Source of the DNA: Castellaniella sp.
GTDB taxonomy: Bacteria > Pseudomonadota > Gammaproteobacteria > Burkholderiales > Burkholderiaceae_B
NCBI RefSeq assembly: GCF_034675845.1
Contig: NZ_JAUCCU010000001.1
Location: 806,001 to 870,000, forward strand
Direction: 5' to 3'
DNA: 64,000 nucleotides
Below the pieces are notes generated by a model. It saw only the letters and a list, made by a program, of their open reading frames with translations, was not told the DNA's origin and did no database searches. Positions 8,404-16,959 of this stretch are shown here, one piece after another. A program made the position numbers and the translations under genes. How positions within the stretch are numbered: position 1 is the first letter of the stretch; every line of letters begins with the position of its first letter.

Positions 8404-8494
8404 CTAGGGGTGTCCGAATTTTCGGGCTGAGACTTCGCCATCCATGGTGATAACCCTTCGAACCTGATCCGGCTCATACCGGCGAAGGGAAGGA
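8404..8494 (+). ncRNA. TPP riboswitch (THI element)
   Basis: All conserved TPP-aptamer blocks are present in order: GGGGTG at the 5' side of P1/P2, GGGCTGAGA, ACCCTT, GAACCTGATCC, then GGCTCATACCGGCGAAGGGA. It sits between a strong promoter and the SSS-transporter/tenA operon, so thiamin pyrophosphate should repress those genes. Its 3' strand overlaps a terminator stem (next entry). Confidence 0.96.
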
Positions 8495-8534
8495 CCGCAC
8501 CATTTGCCATTTCAGGCGACCTTCCCCCTTTTTT
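8487..8534 (+). terminator. Riboswitch-controlled terminator (expression platform)
   Basis: GGGAAGG at 8487-8493 can pair with CCTTCCC at 8520-8526, followed by a T-run at 8529-8534. The 5' arm is shared with the aptamer's closing helix region, so ligand binding and terminator formation are linked. The geometry fits transcriptional rather than purely translational control; the loop is long (26 nt). Confidence 0.6.
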
Positions 8535-8599
8535 ATCTGCTATCCGGGCACGCTGATGCCCGAACAGCCTGATCGGCGCATACGCGCCAAGGGGACATC

Positions 8600-10036
8600 A
8601 TGTTAAGCACTTTTGCCACATTGTCGTGGCTGATCGTTTTTGCAGGCAGCTTTTCCCTGGCGGGCGTCTGGTATGCCCGCCGCAGCCACGACAACCTGGA
8701 AGACTTCATCGTGGCGCGCAACAGCCAGAGCGCGACTGCCACTATTCTGACACTGCTGGCCTCGTCACTGGGGGCCTGGATTTTGTTTTCCCCCGCCCAG
8801 GCGGCTACTTGGGGCGGGATCGGGGCCATTACCGGGTATGCGCTGGGGTCCATGGCCCCACGCCTGACCATGATCCCGCTGGGCCAGCGCATGCGCGAAC
8901 TGATTCCGCGCGGCCATACCCTGACCGAGTTCGTCATGGTGCGCTACGGCCGCGGCCTGTACGGCCTGGTGTTGATCATCATGATGTTCTACCTGTTCAT
9001 TTCATTGACGGCCGAGATCACCGCCATCTCGAAAATGGTCACCCTGATCGCCCCTATCCCTTTGTGGGTCACTGCGGGTATTGTGCTGGGCTGCACCCTA
9101 CTGTATACCGCCTGGGGAGGCTTGAGAACCTCTATCTTTACCGACCAGGTGCAGATGATCATCATCGTGCCACTGCTGGGCATCCTGGTGCTGCTGGGCT
9201 GGCAGGCCAGTGGCGGTATCGGCGCAGTCACCCACGAACTGCAGATCAAAGCCCCTCAGTTGCTGGAATTCGATAATTTTTCAGGCATCAAAGCCGGGCT
9301 GACCTTTTTTGTGGCGATCCTGCTGACCGGCCTGTTCCATCAGGGTAACTGGCAGCGCGTCTACGCCGCGAAATCGATCCGCGCGATGCGCCACGGATTC
9401 ATGCTGGGCGGCCTGCTGGTTGCCCCGGTCATTTTCCTGATGGGTTTATTCGGGCTGGTGTTTGTTGCCCAAGGCGGCGGCGACAGCTCTGTGGCGCTAT
9501 TTACCGTGCTGATCCCCAATTTGCCGGTCTGGTTTTCCATTGCCCTGATTCCCTTGGGGCTGGCACTGGTCATGAGCAGCGCCGACACGGCCATCAGCGC
9601 TGTCTCCAGCATGATTGCCGTGGACGCCCGCCGCCTGATGCCGCAGGCGTCCACTGCACGCCTGATGCACTATTCACGCATGGCGATTTATCTGATGGCC
9701 ATTCCCGTCTGGCTAGCCTCGGCCCAAGGCTACAGCGTGCTCTATCTATTCCTGCTGGCCGATCTGTTTTGTTCCGCCGCCGCTTTTCCCGTGTTTTTCG
9801 GCCTGTACAGCCCCCGCTACGATGGACGCACCGCCTTGATCAGCACCCTGAGCGGGCTGCTGACCGGCATTTCGGTATTCCCCGCCCCAGACGGGAACAT
9901 GGATACCTTGCTGGAATCCTTTTTGTTGGCGGCCCTGGTGCCCGTAGCTGTATCGGTCCTGATGACCCGTCTATGGCCCAGCCGCCACTACGATCTTAGC
10001 CAAATGCAAGGCCGCATCCGCAGCCTGCAAGCCTAA
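8600..10036 (+). CDS. SSS-family sodium:solute symporter, predicted thiamin-precursor transporter
   Basis: A 478-aa inner-membrane protein with about 13 hydrophobic segments and the sodium/solute symporter fold (for example MLSTFATLSWLIVFAGSFSLAG at the start, split over segment 1, and SSADTAISAVSSMIAVDARR near residue 330, a conserved SSS block). It is the first gene after the TPP riboswitch and is followed 13 bp later by tenA. Context predicts uptake of a pyrimidine precursor of thiamin, such as HMP or aminopyrimidine. SSS proteins under TPP control have been called ThiV in comparative genomics. Substrate is inferred from context only. Confidence 0.72.
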   Translation: MLSTFATLSWLIVFAGSFSLAGVWYARRSHDNLEDFIVARNSQSATATILTLLASSLGAWILFSPAQAATWGGIGAITGYALGSMAPRLTMIPLGQRMRELIPRGHTLTEFVMVRYGRGLYGLVLIIMMFYLFISLTAEITAISKMVTLIAPIPLWVTAGIVLGCTLLYTAWGGLRTSIFTDQVQMIIIVPLLGILVLLGWQASGGIGAVTHELQIKAPQLLEFDNFSGIKAGLTFFVAILLTGLFHQGNWQRVYAAKSIRAMRHGFMLGGLLVAPVIFLMGLFGLVFVAQGGGDSSVALFTVLIPNLPVWFSIALIPLGLALVMSSADTAISAVSSMIAVDARRLMPQASTARLMHYSRMAIYLMAIPVWLASAQGYSVLYLFLLADLFCSAAAFPVFFGLYSPRYDGRTALISTLSGLLTGISVFPAPDGNMDTLLESFLLAALVPVAVSVLMTRLWPSRHYDLSQMQGRIRSLQA

Positions 10037-10049
10037 TCCGGAGAAAATC

Positions 10050-10763
10050 ATGACCACAAATTTTGCCGCTGGACCCCATACACAGGCACTCTGGCAGCGC
10101 GTCCAACCCATCGTGGCCCGCACCGAAGCCCTGCCCTTTCTGAACCAGATGGCCAACGGATCGCTGGACCCGGTCGCTTTTGTCAATTACATCCGCCAGG
10201 ACAGCCTATACCTGATCGGCTATGCCCGCGCCATGGCGCTGCTGGCTGCAAAGGCCACTACCCGCCCAGAATCTCGTTTCTGGGCCGAGTCCTCGGCCTC
10301 GGCAATCAGCGTCGAAGAAGGCATGCACGGCGACCTGCTGGCCGATACCCGCCTGGCTGCTGCCTGCCAGCAACTGGAGGTGGCCAGCAAACCCGCCCAG
10401 GCCTCGCCCACCACGCTGGGCTATGTCTCATTCCTGTTGGCCGCCGCTGCTACCGAATCCTATGGCATCGGCGTGGCGGGCGTACTGCCTTGCTTCTGGG
10501 TCTATGCCCATGTGGGCAAGGTTCTGGTCCAGCAGGCAGGCACCCTGGCGGCTGACCATCCCTACGCCACCTGGATGGCCGCCTATGACAGCGATGTCTT
10601 TGATCAGTCCACCCGCCAGGCGGTCGGCATCCTGGAACAGGCCTTGGGCGACGCCACCGATGCCGAGCGCAGCCGCATGATGGACGTCTTCGAGCAGGCT
10701 TGCGTCTACGAATGGCACTTCTGGGCCACCGCCCATGCCTTGCAGGGCTGGGATCTGAGCTAG
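10050..10763 (+). CDS. tenA: TenA family aminopyrimidine aminohydrolase (thiaminase II)
   Basis: A 237-aa cytosolic all-helical protein. TenA hallmarks are FVNYIRQDSLYLIGYARAMA near residue 45, the acidic EEGMHGDLL near 90, and the block with the likely nucleophile Cys in VLPCFWVYAHVGK near 150, followed by YATWMAAYDSDVF. TenA hydrolyses aminopyrimidine from degraded thiamin to HMP, feeding ThiD. It shares an mRNA with the transporter under the TPP riboswitch, forming an uptake and salvage pair. A repeated hairpin at 10792-10816 ends the unit. Confidence 0.88.
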   Translation: MTTNFAAGPHTQALWQRVQPIVARTEALPFLNQMANGSLDPVAFVNYIRQDSLYLIGYARAMALLAAKATTRPESRFWAESSASAISVEEGMHGDLLADTRLAAACQQLEVASKPAQASPTTLGYVSFLLAAAATESYGIGVAGVLPCFWVYAHVGKVLVQQAGTLAADHPYATWMAAYDSDVFDQSTRQAVGILEQALGDATDAERSRMMDVFEQACVYEWHFWATAHALQGWDLS

Positions 10764-10790
10764 ATGATCCCACGCTGAGCCAAGTCTGAC

Positions 10791-10876
10791 CGGCGCAGCA
10801 TGGCTGCGCCATTTTTGTCCGTGCGGATTTTTCCGATCTATCCGGCAAACAGGCGGGTCTGCACAATGAGGCATCT
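10791..10876 (+). repeat. ~90-bp terminator-containing repeat, copy 2
   Basis: Nearly identical to 1895-1985. Like copy 1 it is directly followed by Rpn-like nuclease sequence, here degraded. The pair therefore marks a duplication of at least the nuclease gene plus this flank. Confidence 0.8.
10792..10816 (+). terminator. Terminator after tenA (repeat copy 2)
   Basis: GGCGCAGC, a 3-nt loop, then GCTGCGCC and ATTTTT. It is the second copy of the hairpin found after jetD, one base shorter in the centre, and ends the tenA operon 29 bp past its stop. Confidence 0.65.
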
Positions 10877-11274
10877 TTTCGCACAAGCTGGTCAGAGTCC
10901 AGCTATTAGCGGGCAGCGCCGCCCCTCATCTATAGCCTGGGCATCCTGATCGACCAGCCTCCGCCCAAGCCCGACGCGATGCCGCTGACTGCCTTGTGCT
11001 ATCAGGATAAGTTCTTGTCGCAAAAGACCGAATTCACCTTTCCAGTTGTAGAATTGAACGAGTGGCGTAGCCGCCTGGTCGAATTGGATGCCTTGGCCCC
11101 GGCCAACCCCTTTGCCGTCATCCTGATCGCGCAGATACAGGCTTCAGCACATGCCGACAAGGCAGCCCGGCTGGGGCCTTTGCTGAAAATCGTCCGACGC
11201 CTGTACGACTATGGCTACTCTGGTCCCTGAATACCCTGGACGCCAAAACCCTGGACGAAGTGTTCTGCGCTTGA
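10877..11274 (+). pseudogene. Degraded copy of the Rpn-like nuclease gene
   Basis: About 400 bp align to pieces of the intact gene at 2003-3070, with three internal gaps. The first joins CATCTTT to the VRVQLL region (about 245 bp lost). The second joins GGCAGCGCCGCC to CCTCATCT (about 140 bp lost). The third joins GACTATGGCTAC to TCTGGTCCCTGA (about 305 bp lost). The surviving pieces keep high identity, and the longest retained piece is open from 10979 to 11230 (MPLTALCYQDKFLSQ...). The E-x-Q active-site region, the start and the LEQG repeats are missing, so no working nuclease can be made. Confidence 0.85.
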
Positions 11275-11399
11275 CTGCGAACGGCCCCATCTCTGTTCGC
11301 CCACGTCCCGGACAGGCCATGTAACAGGCAGGGCCTGTCCGAACCAGCGTTTTTCCTGCACAATCGGGGCTTCTGACACTGTCCACAGGAGACAAAATA

Positions 11400-11978
11400 A
11401 TGGCTAAAAAACTATTGATGCTGGTGGGTGATTATGTCGAAGATTACGAGGTCATGGTGCCGTTTCAGGCACTGCTGGCGGTGGGCCATGCTGTGCACGC
11501 CGTCTGCCCGGATAAAAAAGCCGGGGACTTCGTCGCCACTGCCATCCATGACTTCGAGGGCGCCCAGACCTACAGCGAAAAGCCCGGCCATCGCTTTACC
11601 CTGAACCAGGATTTTGCGACCATTGATCCCGCTGCCTACGATGCCTTGGTCGTGCCCGGTGGGCGGGCGCCTGAATACCTGCGCATGAATCCCCGTGTCC
11701 TGGAAATCGTGCAGCATTTCCACCAGGCGGACAAACCCATTGCCGCAATCTGCCATGGTGCCCAGTTGCTGGCTGCCGCCGGCATTCTGCAGGGCAAGAC
11801 CTGCTCGGCCTACCCAGCCTGCGCTGCCGAGGTCCGCCTGGCGGGCGGCACCTATGCCGAAATCGGCATCGATCAGGCCCATACGGATGGCAAGCTGGTC
11901 ACCGCCCCAGCCTGGCCCGCGCACCCTGCCTGGATTGCCCAATTCCTGGCCGTGCTGGGCACCAAGATCCAGCACTAA
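11400..11978 (+). CDS. DJ-1/PfpI family protein
   Basis: A 192-aa cytosolic protein with the glutamine-amidotransferase-like DJ-1/PfpI fold. The reactive Cys is at about residue 118 in AAICHGAQLL, with the conserved acidic N-terminal motif GDYVEDYEVMVPFQ and the central DALVVPGGRAPEYL. Family members include glyoxalase III/deglycase-like enzymes and stress proteins; the exact activity cannot be read from sequence. A good ribosome site (AGGAG) lies just ahead of the ATG. It converges on the pxp operon with a 13-bp gap. Confidence 0.85.
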   Translation: MAKKLLMLVGDYVEDYEVMVPFQALLAVGHAVHAVCPDKKAGDFVATAIHDFEGAQTYSEKPGHRFTLNQDFATIDPAAYDALVVPGGRAPEYLRMNPRVLEIVQHFHQADKPIAAICHGAQLLAAAGILQGKTCSAYPACAAEVRLAGGTYAEIGIDQAHTDGKLVTAPAWPAHPAWIAQFLAVLGTKIQH

Positions 11979-11991
11979 GCCTCGCAACGAT

Positions 11992-13660
11992 CTATCCCGT
12001 GCCTTGCAGCAGGCTGTCCCTGAAGCGCAGCCTGGCCCCCACTGGAATCTGGCCCAGCAGATCATGCTGGGCACGGCATACGACGGCAATCACCGGATAC
12101 CCCCCCGTCAGGGGGTGATCCGCCAGAAACAACACCGGTTGACCATTGGCCGGCACCTGAATCGCCCCCACTACAGCCCCTTCGCTGGGCAGTTCCTGGG
12201 TCTTGCTGCGCACCAAAGGCTGCTCGCCCGACAAGCGCATGCCCACCCGGTTGGATTGCGGCGTCACTAACCATTCCCGCGTCAGCAGACTATCCAGGGC
12301 TGACGGATCAAACCAGTCATCACGCGGCCCCAGTACGACATCCAGCGTCACGACATCTCCGGGACGCGGCAACATGACCGACTCAGCATGATCGACCCCT
12401 TTCCCCTGCATACGTCGTACACACGGAATATGCCTCGATGCGTTCACCGGCAGACAATCCCCCCCCCCGCAACGGCTCGGGCCCAATCCGGGCCAGCACA
12501 TCCGTAGACAGGCTGCCCAGCACAGCTGGCAAGCCCCAACCGCCCTGCACCGCCACATAGCAACGAACCCCGGCACGCACGGCACCAATTTTCAGAACAT
12601 GACCGTCCTCCAGCCGCAGTGAATGGCCCATAGCCGCAGGCAAGCGCATGCCCGATGCACTGAAAACCGATACGGCGGCTTGAGCGCCCGTGACCGCCAC
12701 CATTGCCTGCCCATGACAGCGCAGTTGCAAGCCCCCCAGGGCATTTTCCAGTACGGCGGTGTCCGGCGCATTCGCCACCAATTGGTTGGCCTGCCGCATG
12801 GCGGCACGATCCAGGGCTCCGGAAACCGATACCCCCATGCCTGTCAGTCCGGGTCGCCCGGCATCCTGCAGCAGGGTCTGCACCCCTGGCTGCAACACCG
12901 TCAGGCTGGCTGCGCTGACTGTCTGATCCGATTCGACCCTGGCCCGTTGGCGGCCCACCCTCTCCACAAGAGGGTGATTCGATCCAAGCTGGTCGGCAGA
13001 CGCATGGGCAGGCCCTTCCAGTGCCCGGAAACGTACCCAATCCCCCGGCTGCAATAAGGCTGCTTGAGCCCGATCCAGATCCCACATGCGTAGTGCCGTC
13101 ACCCCAAGCAACTGCCAGCCTCCAGGGCTATCTGCGGGATACACCGCGCTGAAGTTCCCCGCGACGGCCACAGACCCCGCCGGCACCCGAGTCCGAGGAC
13201 TGGGTCGGCGCGGCAGGCCATGAAAACAAGGATCTCCGCCAGTCAAATATAAAAACCCCGGCGCAAAGCCGGCAAAAGCCGCCCGAAACATACTCCCCGT
13301 GTGACGCTCGATCACCTGGGTGCAACTCAAGCCCAGATAAGCGGCGACTTCTGCCAAGTCCGCCCCGTCATACTGCACAGGAATCTCAATCACCCGAGCC
13401 TGTTCAGGCGGCTGGTCTGAAGAACCGCGATCGCCCATGCTGCCAACATGAGTACCCAACCAGAACAGCACTTGGCCCCGCGTGATCTGATCCGGCGAAA
13501 ACTGCACCAGCAAGGTCCGGGCAGCGGGCACCAGCGCCACGACCCCCTCGGGCCGGTGATGACCAAGCCGTGCGTACAAGGCCAGCACGGTATCCAAGGT
13601 ATCCAGTTCTACCAATACGGCAGCATCCCCCGCCGGCAAATAGCGCACCAACGCCATCAA
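11992..13660 (-). CDS. pxpBC: 5-Oxoprolinase PxpB-PxpC fusion (KipI-KipA type), frameshifted
   Basis: Residues ~1-215 are PxpB (GDAAVLVELDTLDTV, FAGFAPGFLYLTGGDP, RVPAGSVAVAGNFSAVYP). From about residue 250 follows the biotin-dependent carboxyltransferase-like PxpC (LTVLQPGVQTLLQDAGRPG, GALDRAAMRQANQLV). With PxpA these hydrolyse 5-oxoproline to glutamate using ATP. The frame breaks at ten C at 12459-12468 (minus-strand G-run); nine would give PLRGGDCLPV and a continuous 555-aa protein through VVLGPRDDWFDPSAL to the end. As written, translation stops at 12383 and the last ~140 residues of PxpC are lost. The fusion of B and C is itself less common than separate genes. It overlaps pxpA by 4 bp. 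Confidence 0.85.
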
Positions 13661-14421
13661 GCCCCCGGCGAATCCGCAAAAGGCCGCAGTTGCACCCCTT
13701 CGGCATCCAGCCGGGAGCGCACCGTCTGCGCCAGCGCCAATGCCCCAGGGCTATCGCCATGCACACAGATCGAATCCGCCTGCAGGCGCACCCGCGTCCC
13801 GTCAATGGCAGTGATGAAACCCGTCCGCGACCAATCCAACATGCGGGCGGCGACTTGATCCGGATCATGCAGCACGGCCCCGTCCAGTTGCCGCGACACC
13901 AGGGTGCCCTGCGGGGTATAGGCCCGATCGGCAAAAATTTCAGCCACCACCCGCAAGCCACGCTGGCGGGCTTGTTCCAGCAAGGGCGAGCCCGCCAACC
14001 CCATCAGGATGAGCTGCGGGTCCAGCGCCAGCATGGCGGCAATGACATCCCCCGCCTGCCGCGTATCGGCCGCAATGGTGTTGTACAAAGCCCCGTGAGG
14101 TTTGACATAGCGCACTTGGGTGCCGGCCACGGCGGCCAGCCCCTGCAAGGCCCCGATCTGGTAGATCACATCCGCCATCAGTTCGCGGCTGCTGGGGTCC
14201 ATGGCCCGGCGGCCAAAACCCACCAGATCGGGATATCCCACATGCGCCCCCACAACCACGCCGCGCGCTGCAGCTGCCCGCAAGGTATCCAATATCCCTG
14301 CCGGATCCCCGGCGTGAAAACCGCAGGCAATATTCGCGCTGGTGACAATCGCCAGCAGGCCGGCGTCATCGCCCATGCGCCAGGCCCCAAAGCTTTCCCC
14401 TAGATCACTGTTCAAGTCCAT
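13657..14421 (-). CDS. pxpA: 5-Oxoprolinase subunit PxpA (LamB/YcsF family)
   Basis: A 254-aa protein with the LamB/YcsF signature: MDLNSDLGESFGAW, then SANIACGFHAGDP, VGAHVGYPDLVGFGRR, YVKPHGALYN, and AEIFADRAYTPQGTLVSR. PxpA supplies the ring-opening activity of the ATP-dependent 5-oxoprolinase PxpABC, which removes pyroglutamate that forms from glutamine or is taken up. It is the first gene of the operon and overlaps pxpBC by 4 bp (coupled translation). It is divergent from a GntR regulator, with a palindrome between them. Confidence 0.93.
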   Translation of the reverse strand: MDLNSDLGESFGAWRMGDDAGLLAIVTSANIACGFHAGDPAGILDTLRAAAARGVVVGAHVGYPDLVGFGRRAMDPSSRELMADVIYQIGALQGLAAVAGTQVRYVKPHGALYNTIAADTRQAGDVIAAMLALDPQLILMGLAGSPLLEQARQRGLRVVAEIFADRAYTPQGTLVSRQLDGAVLHDPDQVAARMLDWSRTGFITAIDGTRVRLQADSICVHGDSPGALALAQTVRSRLDAEGVQLRPFADSPGA

Positions 14422-14433
14422 GGTGAATCCTTA

Positions 14434-14465
14434 TCATGTCGCTACATGCTCAAGATTGTTGAGCA
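14434..14465. promoter_or_regulatory. Candidate operator between pxpA and the GntR gene
   Basis: Two adjoining inverted repeats lie in the 102-bp divergent gap: CATGT-CGCT-ACATG at 14434-14447, and TGCTCAA-GATTG-TTGAGCA at 14447-14465. Their position between the pxp operon and the regulator suggests GntR binding sites. I could not find an exact third copy ahead of the TRAP genes. Confidence 0.5.
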
Positions 14466-14523
14466 ATCCAGAGTCTTAAAAAACAAGTGGTGTCCCCACA
14501 CACCCCAAAAAGCCCAAAACCCC

Positions 14524-15195
14524 ATGCAATCCAGACATTATCCCAGCACCACCCCAGGCTTGAGTCTGGCGGATTCGGTCGCAGAAAACCTGCGCCAGCA
14601 ACTGATACACGGCCAGCTGCATGCGGGCCAACGCCTGTCGGAGGCCAGCCTGAGCGAGCAACTGGATGTATCCCGCAATACCTTGCGCGAAGCCTTCCGC
14701 ATTTTGGTGAAAGAAGGCCTGCTGCACCACGCGCCCAACCGCGGCGTTTCGGTGGTGGTCCCCAGCATTGCGGATATTATCGATATCTACCGGGTGCGGC
14801 GCCTGATTGAATGTCAGGCACTGGCCCAGGCCTGGCCCCGGCATCCCGCCCACAAGCGCCTGACCCAGGCCACCGAAGATGCCCAACAACGGCGCGAAGC
14901 GGGCGATTGGCAAGGGGTGGGATCGGCCAATATGGCGTTTCATGCAGGCATTGTGGCCCTGGCTGACAGTGCCCGCCTGGCGGCCATGTTTGCCGACATC
15001 GCCGCCGAATTGCGCCTGGCATTTGGCCTGCTGGACGACCCTGAATACTTGCACGCGCCTTTTGTGGACCAAAACAGCCACTTGCTGGGCCTGTTTGAAT
15101 CCGGCGATACCAGCGCCGCCGCCCAGGCGCTGGAGCACTATCTGATCCAGTCCGAGCGCATGGTGCTGTCCGTTTATACCGGGCGCATCGACTAA
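14524..15195 (+). CDS. GntR/FadR-family transcriptional regulator (FCD domain)
   Basis: A 223-aa regulator. The N-terminal winged helix (AENLRQQLIHGQLHAGQRLS, LSEQLDVSRNTLREAFRILVKEGLL) is followed by an all-helical FCD ligand-binding domain (RRLIECQALAQAW, NMAFHAGIVAL). I start it at the ATG at 14524; an earlier in-frame ATG at 14446 would sit inside the palindromes. It lies divergent from pxpA and upstream of a TRAP transporter, so it probably controls both in response to 5-oxoproline or a related acid. Target and effector are inference. Confidence 0.82.
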   Translation: MQSRHYPSTTPGLSLADSVAENLRQQLIHGQLHAGQRLSEASLSEQLDVSRNTLREAFRILVKEGLLHHAPNRGVSVVVPSIADIIDIYRVRRLIECQALAQAWPRHPAHKRLTQATEDAQQRREAGDWQGVGSANMAFHAGIVALADSARLAAMFADIAAELRLAFGLLDDPEYLHAPFVDQNSHLLGLFESGDTSAAAQALEHYLIQSERMVLSVYTGRID

Positions 15196-15459
15196 ATCAC
15201 CACGGCCCCTCCCAGTGCGACGATCAATCGCCCAGCAGCCGCAGCGGCATAGCAAGACAGATTTGATGAGAGAAGTCCTCGGCATTCAGTTGAACGATTT
15301 TAATTAATTGATGAACATAATGAGGCTATAACAGCTACAAAAACATTCTTATTGTTGAAAACCCTGATAGCCATCAAATACGCTGTGGGCTACTGTTTCT
15401 GCTGATATCCCCAGGGTCGGCATACTGCATCCCGGCCCTCTTTCCCAGGAGACCGCCTG

Positions 15460-16440
15460 ATGAAACGCCGCACTCTGTTTACCGTCACCCTGGCCGCCGG
15501 CCTAGGGCTGGCCTTCAATGTCCACGCCGCCACGCAATGGGATCTGGCCGCCGCCTACCCCGCCTTCAACTTCCACTCGCAAAATCTGGAACAATTTTCC
15601 AAAGACGTGTCCGCAGCCACCCAGGGCAACGTCAACATCACGGTACATGCCGGGGCATCGCTATTCAAGATGCCGGAAATCAAACGCGCGGTGCAGGGTG
15701 GTCAGGCCCAAGCCGGCGAATTCTTCATGGTCAGCTTCCAAAACGAATGGCCGCTGTTCGGACTGGATGGCCTGCCCTTTCTGGCAAGCAACTACGATGA
15801 AGCCTGGAAGCTATACCAGGCCCAGCGCCCCGCCCTGGAAAAGAAACTCGACCAACAAGGCATAAAACTGTTGTATGCCGTGGCTTGGCCACCGCAAAGT
15901 ATCTACAGCAATAAACCCATTAACTCAGTCGAAGACCTGAAGGGCATGAAATGGCGGGTCTACAGCCCCACCACTGCCCGCATTGGCGAACTCGTCGGCG
16001 CCCAGCCAGTCACCATTCAGGAAGCCGAACTCACCCAGGCCTTGGCCACCGGGGTCATCGAAGGCCTGATCACCTCCAGCGCCACGGGGGCCGACAACAA
16101 GCTCTACGAGCAAATGAAATACTTCACCAACGTCCAGGCCTGGATTCCGAAAAACGCAGTGGTCGTCAACAAAAAAGCCTTTGAAGCCCTGCCCAAGGCC
16201 GAACAGGACGGCATCCTGAAAGCTGCCGCCGACGCCGAGGCCCGGGGCTGGGCCGCTTCCCGCCAGGTGGATGCCGACTCCATTGCCAAGCTAAAAGCGG
16301 GCGGCATGCAGGTCATTGAACCCTCGGATGAATTGCGTGCTGGCCTGGCCAAAATCGGTGATGTCGTCATCGAAGAATGGACCACCACGGCAGGCGACGA
16401 AGGCAAACAAGTCCTGGCCGATTATCGCGCCAACAAATAA
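15460..16440 (+). CDS. dctP: TRAP transporter periplasmic substrate-binding protein (DctP family)
   Basis: A 326-aa protein with a Sec signal peptide ending around NVHAA (residues 1-24). It carries the conserved TRAP block MKWRVYSPTTARIGELVGAQPV with the Arg that usually clamps the carboxylate of the ligand, and ALATGVIEGLITS. The 264 bp ahead of it are AT-rich and hold the likely promoter. The neighbouring pxpABC and the report that Bordetella pertussis DctP6/DctP7 bind pyroglutamate make 5-oxoproline the best substrate guess. It forms an operon with dctQ and dctM. Confidence 0.88.
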   Translation: MKRRTLFTVTLAAGLGLAFNVHAATQWDLAAAYPAFNFHSQNLEQFSKDVSAATQGNVNITVHAGASLFKMPEIKRAVQGGQAQAGEFFMVSFQNEWPLFGLDGLPFLASNYDEAWKLYQAQRPALEKKLDQQGIKLLYAVAWPPQSIYSNKPINSVEDLKGMKWRVYSPTTARIGELVGAQPVTIQEAELTQALATGVIEGLITSSATGADNKLYEQMKYFTNVQAWIPKNAVVVNKKAFEALPKAEQDGILKAAADAEARGWAASRQVDADSIAKLKAGGMQVIEPSDELRAGLAKIGDVVIEEWTTTAGDEGKQVLADYRANK

Positions 16441-16452
16441 AGCCCACCCCCC

Positions 16453-16959
16453 ATGCGCAAAACCCTGAACTTCCTGTATGACGCCAGCGCCTGGCTAGCC
16501 GGCCTGTGCATGATTGTCCTGCTGGCCATGGTGGTTACTACCATTTTGGGGCGATTACTGGGTTTTCCCGTGGGGGGCATTGATTCCTATGCAGGGTATG
16601 CCATGGCGGGGGCTGGTTTTCTGGCGCTGGCCAGCACCCTGAAAAAAGGCGAACACATCCGTGTCACCCTGGTGTTGGGCATGCTGAAAGGCCAGCGTCG
16701 TCGCGGACTCGAACTGACGGCCTTATCGATCGCCGTGCTGCTGGCTGGTTTTCTGGCTTTTTACTCGGCACGTCTAGTCTGGCAATCATGGCTGTTCCAG
16801 GATATTTCCACCGGAATTGATGCCACCCCCATGTGGCTGCCTCAAACCTTGATGGCGACCGGCACCCTGGTTTTCTTCATTGCTTTTCTGGACGAATTTT
16901 TCCTGGAACTCCTGGGAAAAACTCGTCAGGACACACCAAAAGACCAGCACCATGAATGA
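16453..16959 (+). CDS. dctQ: TRAP transporter small membrane subunit (DctQ family)
   Basis: A 168-aa inner-membrane protein with four hydrophobic segments (first at residues ~14-33, last near MATGTLVFFIAFLDEFFLELL). It contains the DctQ hallmark GGIDSYAGYAMAGAGFLALA and the GEHIRV block. It links the binding protein to the large permease. It starts 12 bp after dctP and overlaps dctM by 8 bp. Confidence 0.88.
   Translation: MRKTLNFLYDASAWLAGLCMIVLLAMVVTTILGRLLGFPVGGIDSYAGYAMAGAGFLALASTLKKGEHIRVTLVLGMLKGQRRRGLELTALSIAVLLAGFLAFYSARLVWQSWLFQDISTGIDATPMWLPQTLMATGTLVFFIAFLDEFFLELLGKTRQDTPKDQHHE

Noticed and set aside
10764..11400. Possible insertion sequence after tenA
   Set aside because: No transposase domain or terminal inverted repeats; the sequence is a broken copy of the gene at 2003-3070.
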